Shown piece after piece: positions 33,860-42,371 of a DNA stretch of 64,000 bases. The translations under genes and the position numbers were made by a program. The notes beneath the pieces were generated by a model that was not told the DNA's origin, ran no database searches, and saw only the letters and a list, made by a program, of their open reading frames with translations. The stretch lies in assembly GCF_016722765.1 (NCBI RefSeq), contig NZ_JAEQND010000008.1:248001-312000 (forward strand), read 5' to 3'. The stretch is from Ramlibacter alkalitolerans (GTDB lineage Bacteria > Pseudomonadota > Gammaproteobacteria > Burkholderiales > Burkholderiaceae_C). Within the stretch, counting starts at the first letter, position 1. Each line of letters opens with the position of its first letter.

Positions 33860-34774
33860 TCAGTCGAACGCGCCGCGTTGCGCGAAGCTGTCGGCCGCGG
33901 CCCGCATCGCGGCCAGCATGCGGGGATCCGTGGCCTGGTGCCCGGCGCCCTCGACCCAGTGCACGCGCGCCGCGCCGCCGGTGTGCTGCTGCAAGGCCGT
34001 TGCGCCTTCGGGTGGGCAGATCGCATCCTGCGTTCCGTGCACGATGCACAGCGGAATGCCGGGCAGGCCGTGGCAGCGCTCCAGCAGCGGCGGAGGGTCG
34101 AGCCAGCACGCGTGCTCCAGGTAATGGCTCTGGATGCGATAGCGCTGCACGAGGCGGGGCACGGTTGCATCGTCGGGCATCCGCTCGGGCTCGCCGGACA
34201 GGCGCTGCTCCCACCGGGCCCAGGCGGTGGCCATCGTCCGCTGCTGTTCGCTGGTGCCGGCTGAAAACACACCGGCGAGTTGCGTGAGCAGCGGCACGCC
34301 TGCCTCGCGCGCGTGCTGCGCGAGCGCCTGCCAGGGCGCGCCACCCTGCTGCACCGCGCGCGCGAAGAACGCATCGATGTCGCTGCGGCGCGCCAGGAAC
34401 ACGTTGCGCAGCAACAGCCCCGAAACCGCCGTGGGGTGATCGAGGGCGTGCGCCAGTGCCAGCGTCGCGCCCCAGGAGCCGCCGACCACGAGCCACTGGC
34501 GCACCGCCAGCGCCGACTGCAGCAGGCGCAGGTCGGCCACCAAGTGGGAGAGCGTGTTCGATGCGACGGACCCGGCCGGCGTGCTCTGCCCTGCCCCGCG
34601 CTGGTCCGGGCAGAGGATGCGGTAGCGGGCGGGATCGAGAAAGCTGCGCAGTGCCGGCGACTGCCCCGATCCCGGACCGCCGTGCAGGACCAGCGCCGGG
34701 ATGCCGTCGGGATCGCCGTGCTCCTCGACGTGCATCGCATGGCCGTCGCCGACCGGCAGGCGATGCACGATCAT
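33860..34774 (-). CDS. Proline iminopeptidase-like alpha/beta hydrolase
   Basis: A 304-residue peptidase S33 family protein, which removes N-terminal proline from peptides. The oxyanion loop is LVLHGGPGSGQSP, followed by DQRGAGQSTPAG. The catalytic serine is in VGGSWGATLALAHA near residue 103, and the histidine in EGAGHQATDP near the C-terminus. It is slightly shorter than typical Pip enzymes but appears complete. Its start overlaps the upstream membrane-protein stop by four bases. Confidence 0.88.
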   Translation of the reverse strand: MIVHRLPVGDGHAMHVEEHGDPDGIPALVLHGGPGSGQSPALRSFLDPARYRILCPDQRGAGQSTPAGSVASNTLSHLVADLRLLQSALAVRQWLVVGGSWGATLALAHALDHPTAVSGLLLRNVFLARRSDIDAFFARAVQQGGAPWQALAQHAREAGVPLLTQLAGVFSAGTSEQQRTMATAWARWEQRLSGEPERMPDDATVPRLVQRYRIQSHYLEHACWLDPPPLLERCHGLPGIPLCIVHGTQDAICPPEGATALQQHTGGAARVHWVEGAGHQATDPRMLAAMRAAADSFAQRGAFD

Positions 34775-35271
34775 GGCGGCGGCGCGCCCGCGCGTTCCCA
34801 GAGCGTCCACGACCTGCGCTCGGTGGAACGCTCGGCCTGCGCGAATGCGTCCGTGCGAAAGCCGGGCAGCCTGCGCTCGAGGGCCGGTACGAGGGCGTGG
34901 CTCTTCGCCACGCTGCCCGGCACGGCGACACCGCTGCCTTGCGTGCCGTACAGGAGCAGCAGGAGATCCTTGCGACCGGCGCCGGTCTCGTTCGTGAGCA
35001 CTTCGACCTTGACCAGTTCGTCCCAGCGCACCGATTCCGTCGAGGTCTTGCGCAGCCTGGAGCCATGCTGGCGCGAGACGCCCTCCTCGGAGAGGAACAA
35101 CTCGTCGCGGTAGCGGTCGACGTGGGCGAGCAGGCGGGTCCCGATGGCCAGCGCCGCCACCACGGCCCACACCCAGAACGGCAGCGCACCCGCCTGGACC
35201 AGCAGCAAGCCGCTGGCGACGAGCGCAGCCAGCATCCAGGTCTTCCTGGATCCGGAGAAATGGGGTCTCAT
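34771..35271 (-). CDS. Two-span membrane protein with PH-like domain
   Basis: A 166-residue protein. Two adjacent hydrophobic helices (about residues 10-45) are followed by a soluble domain with the pattern FLSEEGVSRQHGSRLRKTS, RWDELVKVEV and LLLLLYG, which resembles bacterial PH-like (YcxB-type) domains. The role is unknown. It is coupled to the iminopeptidase gene by an ATGA overlap. The start at MRPHFSGS was chosen because the upstream frame is low-complexity. Confidence 0.6.
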   Translation of the reverse strand: MRPHFSGSRKTWMLAALVASGLLLVQAGALPFWVWAVVAALAIGTRLLAHVDRYRDELFLSEEGVSRQHGSRLRKTSTESVRWDELVKVEVLTNETGAGRKDLLLLLYGTQGSGVAVPGSVAKSHALVPALERRLPGFRTDAFAQAERSTERRSWTLWERAGAPPP

Positions 35272-35326
35272 GGCGTGGGCGTCGCGCGCTGCAGTGAAGC
35301 GCCACGATACCCGAACGGCGCCGGTT

Positions 35327-35566
35327 TCAGCGCTGGTGCGCCTCGTGCTCCTCGTGCGCGTCGATGAGCGACTTGGCCTCCTCGATCGCGGCCAGGGCCA
35401 GCTTCCGGCGGCCCCACAGCGGCTTGCCCGCATAGTGCGTCAGCGCGGTCACGCGCTTGAGCACGGTGCCCTCACGCCGGATCGTGTAGCTGCCATGCCA
35501 GTCCGCCTCGATCTCGTAGCTCGGGCCGGTGCCGTTGCGGCTCACGTAGTCCACTTTCATCTTCAC
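35327..35566 (-). CDS. Small hypothetical protein
   Basis: A 79-residue protein beginning MKMKVDYVSRNGTGPSYEIE. An N-terminal beta-rich half (YEIEADWHGSYTIRREG) is followed by an alpha-helical C-terminus (LALAAIEEAKSLIDAHEEHEAH). The purine-rich GGAGAAG immediately upstream can serve as a ribosome-binding site. No family recognised. Confidence 0.6.
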   Translation of the reverse strand: MKMKVDYVSRNGTGPSYEIEADWHGSYTIRREGTVLKRVTALTHYAGKPLWGRRKLALAAIEEAKSLIDAHEEHEAHQR

Positions 35567-35599
35567 TTCTCCGCCGCGGAACGATGTCCGCTCGCCGGC

Positions 35600-35944
35600 T
35601 CAGGCCAGGGCCGGCGTCTGTGCGCCCATCATGCGCAGGCAGCGGGCCCGCAGGCCTTCGACCGCCGCCAGGTGTTCCTGCAGAGCCGCGAGCACCGAGC
35701 CGCTGCGGCCGCACAGCGAGCGCAGCAAGCGGTTGCGCGACACCATCACGGCCACCCAGGACACCGAGAGGCGCGGCAGCGCCGCGCCCAGGACGCGCAT
35801 CGCGCCGAACTCCTGCTGCAGGCGCCGGAATGCGTCCGCATCGAGCCAGCCCTCCGTGAGTGCGCGCAGGTCCAGTTCGTACTGTTCCAGGGCGGCGGCA
35901 AGCTTGAAGGTCACCACGCGCGGCGAAAACTCCTTGATGTTCAT
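35600..35944 (-). CDS. Helical hypothetical protein
   Basis: A 114-residue, mostly helical protein (MNIKEFSPRVVTFKLAAALE...). Leucine-rich amphipathic helices and a basic middle segment (VSRNRLLRSLCGRSG) are the only notable features. AAGGG lies about seven bases before the start. It sits upstream of, and co-directional with, the gene at 35327. Function unknown. Confidence 0.55.
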   Translation of the reverse strand: MNIKEFSPRVVTFKLAAALEQYELDLRALTEGWLDADAFRRLQQEFGAMRVLGAALPRLSVSWVAVMVSRNRLLRSLCGRSGSVLAALQEHLAAVEGLRARCLRMMGAQTPALA

Positions 35945-36068
35945 TCAATACCCTTTCGCGCCGCGAATGTAGTCCAGGAATGCGGCCGCGCCGGGACGAA
36001 AACGTGCCGTTACGGCTCAGGATGTAAACGGCCATGCACAATGGGCGCGCGTGAAGAAAGGGCGACCC

Positions 36069-36785
36069 ATGCGCAAGATCGGCCTGATCGGCGGAATGAG
36101 TTTCGAGGCATCGGCCATCTACTACCGGCTGATCAACGAGGCGGTGCGCCAGCGCCTCGGCGGCCTGCATTCGGCCGAGGTTCTGCTGCACTCGGTCGAC
36201 TTCCAGCCTATCGTCGAACTGCAGCAGGCCAGTGACTGGGCGCGGGCCGGCGAGCGCCTGGCCGATGTCGCGCGCGGACTGGCGCGCGCCGGCGCGGATT
36301 GCTTGCTGATCTGCGCCAACACCATGCACCTGGTGGCGGATGCGGTGGCCGCGGCGGTGGACCTGCCGCTGATCCACATCATCGACGAGACCGCCGCGCG
36401 CCTGAAGGCGGCCGGCCGCCAGCGGCCGCTGCTGATCGCCACGCGCTACACGATGGAGCACGGCTTCTATGGCGAGCGCATGCAGCGGCACGGCATCGAA
36501 CTGATGGTGCCCGACGCGCAGGGCCGCACCGTCACGCACGACATCATCTTCGACGAACTGTGTGCGGGCAAGGTGGTGGATGCCTCGCGCGAGGCGCTCC
36601 TGGCGCTGATCGCGCAGGCAACATCGCAGGGCGCGGATTCGGTGATCCTCGGGTGCACGGAGCTGTGCCTGATCCTCGACCCGGCGCGCCTGCCGGTGCC
36701 GGGTTTCGATTCGACGGCGATCCATGCGGAGGCGGCGGTGGAGTTCGCGCTGGGAGCGCGCGAGGGCGGCACTCAGGCGAGGTAG
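36069..36785 (+). CDS. Aspartate/glutamate racemase family protein
   Basis: A 238-residue cofactor-independent amino-acid racemase homologue. The N-terminal [21 protein letters not shown] is typical. The catalytic cysteines are in [13 protein letters not shown] near residue 82 and [10 protein letters not shown] near residue 196, so both acid/base positions are present. It interconverts L- and D-aspartate or glutamate. ATG 36069 was preferred to an upstream GTG because the conserved fold begins there. Its 3' end overlaps the convergent hydrolase gene by 13 bases. Confidence 0.88.
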   Translation: MRKIGLIGGMSFEASAIYYRLINEAVRQRLGGLHSAEVLLHSVDFQPIVELQQASDWARAGERLADVARGLARAGADCLLICANTMHLVADAVAAAVDLPLIHIIDETAARLKAAGRQRPLLIATRYTMEHGFYGERMQRHGIELMVPDAQGRTVTHDIIFDELCAGKVVDASREALLALIAQATSQGADSVILGCTELCLILDPARLPVPGFDSTAIHAEAAVEFALGAREGGTQAR

Positions 36786-37531
36786 CGCTCGCTCCAGGCC
36801 GCAATCATGTTGGCGGCGTAGGCGGCGTCGCTGCGGCGGGTGAGCAGGTGGTCGGCATCGGCGAGCGAGACGAAGCTCTTGGGATGCTGCGCGTTGACGA
36901 AGATGCCCGTCGCGTTGCCGATGGCGACTGTCGCGTCCACGGGCGAATGCAGGATCAGCAGGGCGCGCCCGAGTCCGGCGATCTTCTCGCGCAGGTTCTG
37001 CTGCCCGATGTCGGCCAGGAACTCGCGCCGGATGCGGAAGGGCCGGCCCGCCAGTTGCACCAGCGCCTCGCCGTGGGCTTCGATCTCCGGCACGTGTTCG
37101 CGGAACAGGCCCGCGACGTGGCTGGGGTCGCTGGGCGCCCCGATCGTGGCCACCGCCCGCACTTCCGGGATCGCTTGCGCTGCGGCGAGGACCGCGGCGC
37201 CGCCCAGGCTGTGGCCGATCAGCAGGGCAGGTGGCTGCTTCGTGTCGCGCAGCCAGTCGGCCGCGGCAACGAGGTCAGCGACATTGGAGGAGAAGTTCGT
37301 GTTGGCGAACTCGCCTTCGCTGTGGCCGAGGCCGGTGAAGTCGAACCGCAGCACCGCGAGGCCGTGCTCGACCAGTGCCTGCGAGATGCGGCTGGCGGCG
37401 AAGATGTCCTTGTTGCAGGTGAAGCAGTGGGCGAAGAGCGCGAAGGCGCGCGGGGCTGCGTCGGGGGTGTCGAGCCGGGCGGCGAGCAGGCTGCCGTGGG
37501 CGCCGGGGAAGGAGGCGTGCTCGGAGGGCAT
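36773..37531 (-). CDS. Alpha/beta hydrolase (OsmC-partner type)
   Basis: A 252-residue serine hydrolase. The oxyanion region is [20 protein letters not shown], followed by [14 protein letters not shown]. The catalytic serine is in [14 protein letters not shown] near residue 106 and the histidine in LADADHLL near the C-terminus. This CFTCNKD subtype often occurs fused to OsmC domains, but here it stands alone. The island repeat begins 30 bases upstream of its start. Confidence 0.85.
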   Translation of the reverse strand: MPSEHASFPGAHGSLLAARLDTPDAAPRAFALFAHCFTCNKDIFAASRISQALVEHGLAVLRFDFTGLGHSEGEFANTNFSSNVADLVAAADWLRDTKQPPALLIGHSLGGAAVLAAAQAIPEVRAVATIGAPSDPSHVAGLFREHVPEIEAHGEALVQLAGRPFRIRREFLADIGQQNLREKIAGLGRALLILHSPVDATVAIGNATGIFVNAQHPKSFVSLADADHLLTRRSDAAYAANMIAAWSERYLA

Positions 37532-37560
37532 GCGGCATTGTGCGCCACAGGGGGAGCGAG

Positions 37561-37607
37561 GGTGGTAGGCCGTGCTGGACTTGAACCAGCGACCAAGGGA
37601 TTATGAG
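37561..37607. repeat. Island attachment-site copy (partial tRNA-Ile2)
   Basis: 47 bases identical to the 3' half of tRNA-Ile2 (from the anticodon through CCA plus two bases). They lack the 5' half, so this is not a functional tRNA but the distal att site left by integration. The region 37608-37783 between this site and the dgt stop shows no gene. Confidence 0.85.
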
Positions 37608-37783
37608 GGCGGCTGGCGTTTTGAGCACTGGCGCGGGTTTCCGGTCCATTCTTTCCGGCATCAGTATCCGAGAACGACCGCTCTTGCGAAGACTTTTTGC
37701 GGAAACGCTTTGCGTCGCGGCGAACTCGCCAAAAGCCGAACGCCGCGCAACGCCAAGGCGCAGAGGATCTGGTGCCCATTGCG

Positions 37784-39157
37784 CTACAGCGGCTTGAAAA
37801 TCGTCGCCCCGCTCTCCTTCAGCCGAGCGTAAAACTCCACCGCGTACCTGTCCGTCATACCGGCCACGAAGTCGCAAACCAGCCGGTGGCGCGCACCGGC
37901 ATCCTGCAGACGTGAATAGGCCTCCTTGACGTCGTCCGGCAACAGTAAGGGCCCTTGGGAGGACGTTAGCGTTGCGAACAGTGTCTGAACGACGTCATAT
38001 CCCCGGTACTCCACCACCTTGAGGCGGGGAGACATGATGGTCAGCAAGTAGTTGAGATGCTTCAGCGCCTCGATCTTGATACGCGTGCCGCGCTCTACCG
38101 AAAGGGATGCGAAGGTCAAGCCCTCCGGATCTGAAGGCCCCACCGAGACCCCGCGCATGAAACCGCCAACGAGCTCTGATGTGAACTTCGAGCGCAGGAC
38201 CGAGCTAGACGCCACCATTTTTGACTGTACGTATGCCTCAATCGGTGTCGAGTTATCTTCATACAGCTGCAGTAGGTCCACAAGCGCCTGAAAGACCTCC
38301 TCACGCGCGACATCCGAAACCTCGCGCTTCGTCTTCGCGGTGATTTCGTCCAGAAGCTTTTCGTCGCCGACTTGCGCGAGCAGATCGAGAGGATGCGTGA
38401 ACCCGCCCTTCATCGCATCTTCCAGGTCATATGTGGAATAGGCGATGTCATCCGCGATGTCCATCACCTGGCATTCAATGGTCTTGAACGGCCTGCCCTC
38501 CGGAGGCTTTCCAACACTAGCCTTCACCTTCTCCACAAGGTCCTTCTCTGACACGTAGTAGCCCTTGCACAGTTTCTCTCCTTCACTCCGTTGGGCTGGA
38601 ATGAGCGAGTCATACTTGAGAACGGCAGCCAACGAGCGGAAGGTGAGATTGAGACCGAGGCGGAGATCCCTTCCGTCTTCCGCGATCGGGCACGGGTCAT
38701 CTCCAGAGCCAGCCTGTGTGTCGTAGACCTTCTTTTCTACCCGCGACACGATCCTGAGCGTTTGAGCATTGCCCTCGAATCCTCCATGCTGCTTCATGCA
38801 GTCATCGAGAGCCCGCTCGCCGTTGTGCCCGAACGGCGGGTGCCCTAGATCGTGAGCAAGTGCGGCGAACTCCACCAGATCCAGGTCGATCGCGTTTTCA
38901 CCTTTAAACCGACCATCGGTGGTGTTGATCTGCTGCGCAATCCCTTTCGCGATCTGGGCCACCTCCAGCGAATGCGTCAGACGGTTGCGAAAAAAATCGG
39001 ATTCATGGCCCGGGAACAACTGCGTCTTGCCCTGCAAACGTCGGAAAGACGCTGAATGCAACAGCCGACCGTAGTCTCGTCGGAATGCGGAGCGTCCGAC
39101 GTCATTCTCTTCTTCTTCCTTCTGAACGCGCTCGAGGTCGCCAGGCTTGTACAGCAC
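37784..39157 (-). CDS. dgt: dGTPase-like HD-domain phosphohydrolase
   Basis: A 457-residue enzyme of the deoxyguanosinetriphosphate triphosphohydrolase family, which splits dGTP (or other dNTPs) into nucleoside and triphosphate. Metal-binding HD motifs are FRNRLTHSLEVAQIAKGI (about residues 55-72) and LAHDLGHPPFGHNGERAL; DIADDIAYSTYDLED provides the later aspartate. A GTG start follows GGGAGGAATC closely, fixing the N-terminus at VLYKPGDLE. It lies in a defence-type island, and dGTPases can limit phage by dNTP depletion, but that role here is inferred. A hairpin with a T tract sits just before its ribosome-binding site. Confidence 0.88.
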   Translation of the reverse strand: MLYKPGDLERVQKEEEENDVGRSAFRRDYGRLLHSASFRRLQGKTQLFPGHESDFFRNRLTHSLEVAQIAKGIAQQINTTDGRFKGENAIDLDLVEFAALAHDLGHPPFGHNGERALDDCMKQHGGFEGNAQTLRIVSRVEKKVYDTQAGSGDDPCPIAEDGRDLRLGLNLTFRSLAAVLKYDSLIPAQRSEGEKLCKGYYVSEKDLVEKVKASVGKPPEGRPFKTIECQVMDIADDIAYSTYDLEDAMKGGFTHPLDLLAQVGDEKLLDEITAKTKREVSDVAREEVFQALVDLLQLYEDNSTPIEAYVQSKMVASSSVLRSKFTSELVGGFMRGVSVGPSDPEGLTFASLSVERGTRIKIEALKHLNYLLTIMSPRLKVVEYRGYDVVQTLFATLTSSQGPLLLPDDVKEAYSRLQDAGARHRLVCDFVAGMTDRYAVEFYARLKESGATIFKPL

Positions 39158-39171
39158 GATTCCTCCCAAAG

Positions 39172-39194
39172 AAAAAAGCCACCCGCAGGTGGCT
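39172..39194 (-). terminator. Terminator-like hairpin between short ORF and dgt
   Basis: On the minus strand, AGCCACC-TGCG-GGTGGCT is followed by six T residues, forming a rho-independent terminator. It lies 18 bases after the short ORF's stop and about four bases before the dgt Shine-Dalgarno sequence. It may therefore attenuate dgt expression. Confidence 0.75.
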
Positions 39195-39212
39195 CGCAGT
39201 GGCCCGTGGCCC

Positions 39213-39383
39213 TTACTTTTTTTGATTATTGCCTTGGCCCTGCCCCGGCTGATGTGGCTGGGGCTTGCTGGGCTGGCGCGGACCATGCGATCGACTCGCC
39301 TGATGCATAGAGTGAAAAAAGCTCAGCTTCTTGTCCGTCGCGCGTCGTGCATCGGCCACAGATTGAAAATCCGCTGCTTTCAT
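39213..39383 (-). CDS. Short ORF upstream of dgt (possible leader or small protein)
   Basis: Encodes 56 residues starting MKAADFQSVADARRATDKKL, with a Pro/Gln/His/Lys-rich tail (SKPQPHQPGQGQGNNQKK) that looks disordered. A recognisable minus-strand promoter lies just upstream and a terminator just downstream, so it appears to be a real transcription unit. A TTG 12 bases upstream is an alternative start. No family recognised. Confidence 0.5.
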   Translation of the reverse strand: MKAADFQSVADARRATDKKLSFFHSMHQASRSHGPRQPSKPQPHQPGQGQGNNQKK

Positions 39384-39405
39384 GTAGGCCCCCAAGAGTC
39401 ACGTC

Positions 39406-39433
39406 ATTCTATGAGGTTAGGGCTCCTCGTCAA
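39406..39433 (-). promoter_or_regulatory. Sigma70-type promoter for short ORF/dgt
   Basis: TTGACG and TAGAAT are separated by 16 bases on the minus strand. They end about 22 bases before the short ORF's ATG. This is a near-consensus vegetative promoter and the only good one seen upstream of dgt. Confidence 0.6.
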
Positions 39434-39733
39434 CGAACTTGTCAGCCTCGAGCGACATTGGCGGTAGCCAGCTAGCCTGCTGTCGGCGAGCGACGCGAGC
39501 CAAGTGCCGACCACAGGCGTCGCGAGCGGAGACGTGCCAGTGAAAGGAACCTTACCGTGTTAGCTGTGTTTTTGAACAGTATACCACCTTCGACGGGACT
39601 GACGCCACTAGGATTACTTAAGCCCTGCCTGTGGTGCTCCTGGGTTGATAACAGGGCCTATAGCCACGAAAACGCCGGCGCTCGCGCACGCGAGGCTCGG
39701 AACAACGGGGGCCACCTACACGTCGACTAAGGG
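39434..39733. other. Gene-free stretch in island
   Basis: About 300 bases between the broken hsdR and the dgt promoter. No convincing reading frame, RNA gene or known repeat was seen. It contains a short dyad (GCGACGC/GCGTCGC near 39490-39530) and is less GC-rich than the flanking core DNA. It could be remnant DNA of lost island genes. Confidence 0.5.
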
Positions 39734-41127
39734 TCAGGAAGCGTCTGCGCCCGCTCGATAAAGGTGCCGCTGGAATCCGACGAATACCTGTCGCACCTGT
39801 TCGGGCCGGCCCAGTTCGGCGAAAGCATCTGGTAGCGCGCGGTACTTCAGTTTCAGCAGGGAAGCCAGTTTTTCCTGCTCCAGTTCTTCTACTCCTTGCG
39901 CCACGTACTGCGCGAGGACGAAGTCAATGAACGCACGCTGCTTGTCACTCAGTTCCGTTGCCGCCGCGTGGCGCGCCGCCTCGGCGCGGGCTTGGCGTGA
40001 CAGCGGCCTGGAGGCAAACGCCACGTAAGCCAGGACGTCGTACAAGTCGCTACCCTCCGCATCAATGATGCGCTGCATCTCAGCCAAGGGGTCTCTTCCA
40101 AATCCGCGATCCGCCAGATCGGCGAGTAGCTTCTTCCGAGTATCCGGATCGCTCCACAGGCTGCGCAACTCGTCCTCGTCTCTGAAGAACTCGGGCAAGG
40201 TGCCGAACAGCGACTCCAGAAACTGCGCCGCCGACATCGGCCGGCCATCGGCACTCCAAAATCGGGCGGGTACTCGCCGAAGTACGGCGCCCCGCCCGGG
40301 CCGCTCATGAAGGTCTGGAAGATCGTGAAGAAGATGCTGCCGTTCTTCGGTACCCGGCCTTTTCTGCGAATGTCGTCGGGAGCAATGCGCACTAAGGCGT
40401 CATCGGGGAAGGCCGAGAAGGCGTTGTATGCTTGGTCGGCCAGGATGTTGCGGTCGGCCAGGAACAGGATGCGTGGACGGCGAGCGGGCTCGCCCCCGCT
40501 CTTCCAGTCCGCCAGATTCCAGCGACTCTGGAACAGCTTCCATGCGAGCTGGAACGCGATGAATGTCTTACCGGTGCCGGTGGCCAGCGTGAGCAGGATG
40601 CGGTCGCGGCCTGCCCCAACGGCTTCCAGCACGCGCGTAATGGCTATGTCCTGGTAGTAGCGCCCCTGCCAGGTGCCTCCCTTGTCTTCGAAGGGCACGG
40701 CCGCGAAGCGGTCGCGCCAGGCGCTCGGATGGACGTTGGTCTGCTTCCACAGTTCTTCTGGGCTCGGGTAGCTGGTCACGTCGCCTTCAGCGCCAGTGAC
40801 CATGTCGATGCCGTAGATCGCCTGGCCGTTAGTGGCATAGGCGAATCGCACCGCCAGCTTCGCGGCGTAGCTCTTTGCCTGGCCGACCCCTTCGCTGTGC
40901 GGCTTGTCCCAGGCCTTGGCCTCGATCACCGCCAACTTGGTGTTGCGGTAGACGAGCACGTAGTCGGCGATTTCGGCGTTGGCTCGCGCGCCCTTGCCGC
41001 CGCTACCCTGCAGCCTGCCCAGCGTTATGCCGTGCTCGCGCAAGACACGACTGCCTTCGACCAAGCCCCAGCCGGCGGCTTTCAAGGCGGGATCGATATG
41101 CTCGGCGCGGGTTTCGGCTTCGTTCAT
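39734..41127 (-). pseudogene. hsdR: Type I restriction subunit HsdR, internally deleted and frameshifted
   Basis: The 5' part encodes the N-terminal nuclease-like region (LAVIEAKAWDKPHSEG) and the first helicase domain with Walker A (LATGTGKTFIAFQLAWKLF), then FQTFMSGPG and YPPDF. At about 40260 the sequence jumps, out of frame, to the C-terminal domain (WSADGRPMSAAQFLESLFG, to the stop at 39734). The segment with the DEAD/DECH box and later helicase motifs, roughly 300 residues in EcoEI-like HsdR proteins, is missing. DNA translocation and cleavage should be lost. Its start overlaps the hsdS stop by four bases. Confidence 0.85.
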
Positions 41128-42371
41128 GCGACCTCGGCTAATTGCTTATCAGCGGCCTTTGTGGTCAGTGCGCCAGTGAAGGCTTGGTGGAGCAGGGACC
41201 TACTTAGCTCTTCGAGAGCGGCAAGTTTGCCGGCGTAGACATTGCGCAGGCTGTCCGCCGTTTCCTGCACAGCATCCAATTTCTCGACGATCTCTGCCTG
41301 TCGATCGGTCGGTGGGAAAGGCAGGACTAGCTTTCTGAGGTCTCCGATATTGATCTGCATGAGGGCCGTCCCGTAGGTCTTGGCACGGATCTGAGCCTGG
41401 AGAGGCTCAGATCTCAGCAGGTAGTACCCGAAGGCTTGGGTGATGAACTTCAAGTCGAACCTGATCGGCACGATGCCCCGAGTCACGTTGGCCCCGGCTA
41501 GTTCGGGGTCTGCAACCGCGACCGTTCCGGTGGTTCCGCGAACACACAGCAGCAGGTCACCGCCCGCGAGCGTCGTACGTGTGTACGAGCGCGCCAACGC
41601 GGGATCAATGCGTTTGAGTCCCTCGATGCATACATTCTTATCGCCTAGGTCCACGGGCCGCACCACTGGAAGCCCCCCGGGCACTTCGTCGCCTGGTTGC
41701 ACGATTCCGTAAGACAGGGTGCAGCCAGGTGCCACAACGGCCTCCAACGCGCGGGACATGCCAGTCGCCGACGCCGCATCCAGCACCACAGCGAGTTGCC
41801 TGTCAGCCCACTCGCGGGCGTTCTGCACGTTCCTCTCGGTGTTGGCCTTGGCGATGGCGATGGCCTCGAAGGCTTCGTCGAGTATGGCTACGATGCGGCG
41901 CTGCTCTCGCAGCGCCGGCACTGGAAACTCAACCTGCCGAAGCGCTTCGGCATCGATCTTCAGCGTCCCATGCGCTGCCGAACTCAGTACGCCCTTTCCG
42001 CCATCTGCAAAGCGGTGGCGGAGCGCCAGCAGCAGGAATCTGGAGTCAACCGTCGCTGGTGGCACGATGGCCCGTATGTCCTGGTTAAACGCGACGGGCG
42101 ATGTGACCTCGCCGATGGGGATGCCGTTCGCGAGGCCCATCCCTCGCACAAGCATCAGCAGCGATCCAACCGCAGCCATCTTTGCTGCCGACTCGTCGCA
42201 CGCTTTCTGTGAAATGTGAAGTTCGGCATCGAAAATTCGGTCCGCCTTCAGGTCCTTGGCGGAAACCCACGGAATGGGTCCATGCCAGTAGGTGGGGTCT
42301 CCCTTAGATGGGGTACCTCCGCTAAACACCATACAAGCGTCGCCTATGGTTGCTCTTGGCCAACCACTCAC
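41124..42371 (-). CDS. hsdS: Type I restriction-modification specificity subunit HsdS
   Basis: A 415-residue DNA-recognition subunit with two target-recognition domains. The first begins MSGWPRATIGDACMVFSGGTPSK and ends with the conserved helix LREQRRIVAILDEAFEAI. The second ends with PPTDRQAEIVEKLDAVQETADSL. Paired repeats of PxPxxRxxxIxxxLD are the HsdS spacer hallmark. It determines the methylation sequence together with HsdM. It overlaps hsdM by four bases. It appears intact. Confidence 0.92.
   Translation of the reverse strand: MSGWPRATIGDACMVFSGGTPSKGDPTYWHGPIPWVSAKDLKADRIFDAELHISQKACDESAAKMAAVGSLLMLVRGMGLANGIPIGEVTSPVAFNQDIRAIVPPATVDSRFLLLALRHRFADGGKGVLSSAAHGTLKIDAEALRQVEFPVPALREQRRIVAILDEAFEAIAIAKANTERNVQNAREWADRQLAVVLDAASATGMSRALEAVVAPGCTLSYGIVQPGDEVPGGLPVVRPVDLGDKNVCIEGLKRIDPALARSYTRTTLAGGDLLLCVRGTTGTVAVADPELAGANVTRGIVPIRFDLKFITQAFGYYLLRSEPLQAQIRAKTYGTALMQINIGDLRKLVLPFPPTDRQAEIVEKLDAVQETADSLRNVYAGKLAALEELSRSLLHQAFTGALTTKAADKQLAEVA

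Noticed and set aside
37561..37607. A second tRNA-Ile2 gene
   Set aside because: Only the 3' half is present; after the anticodon stem the sequence diverges completely. It is an attachment-site duplicate.
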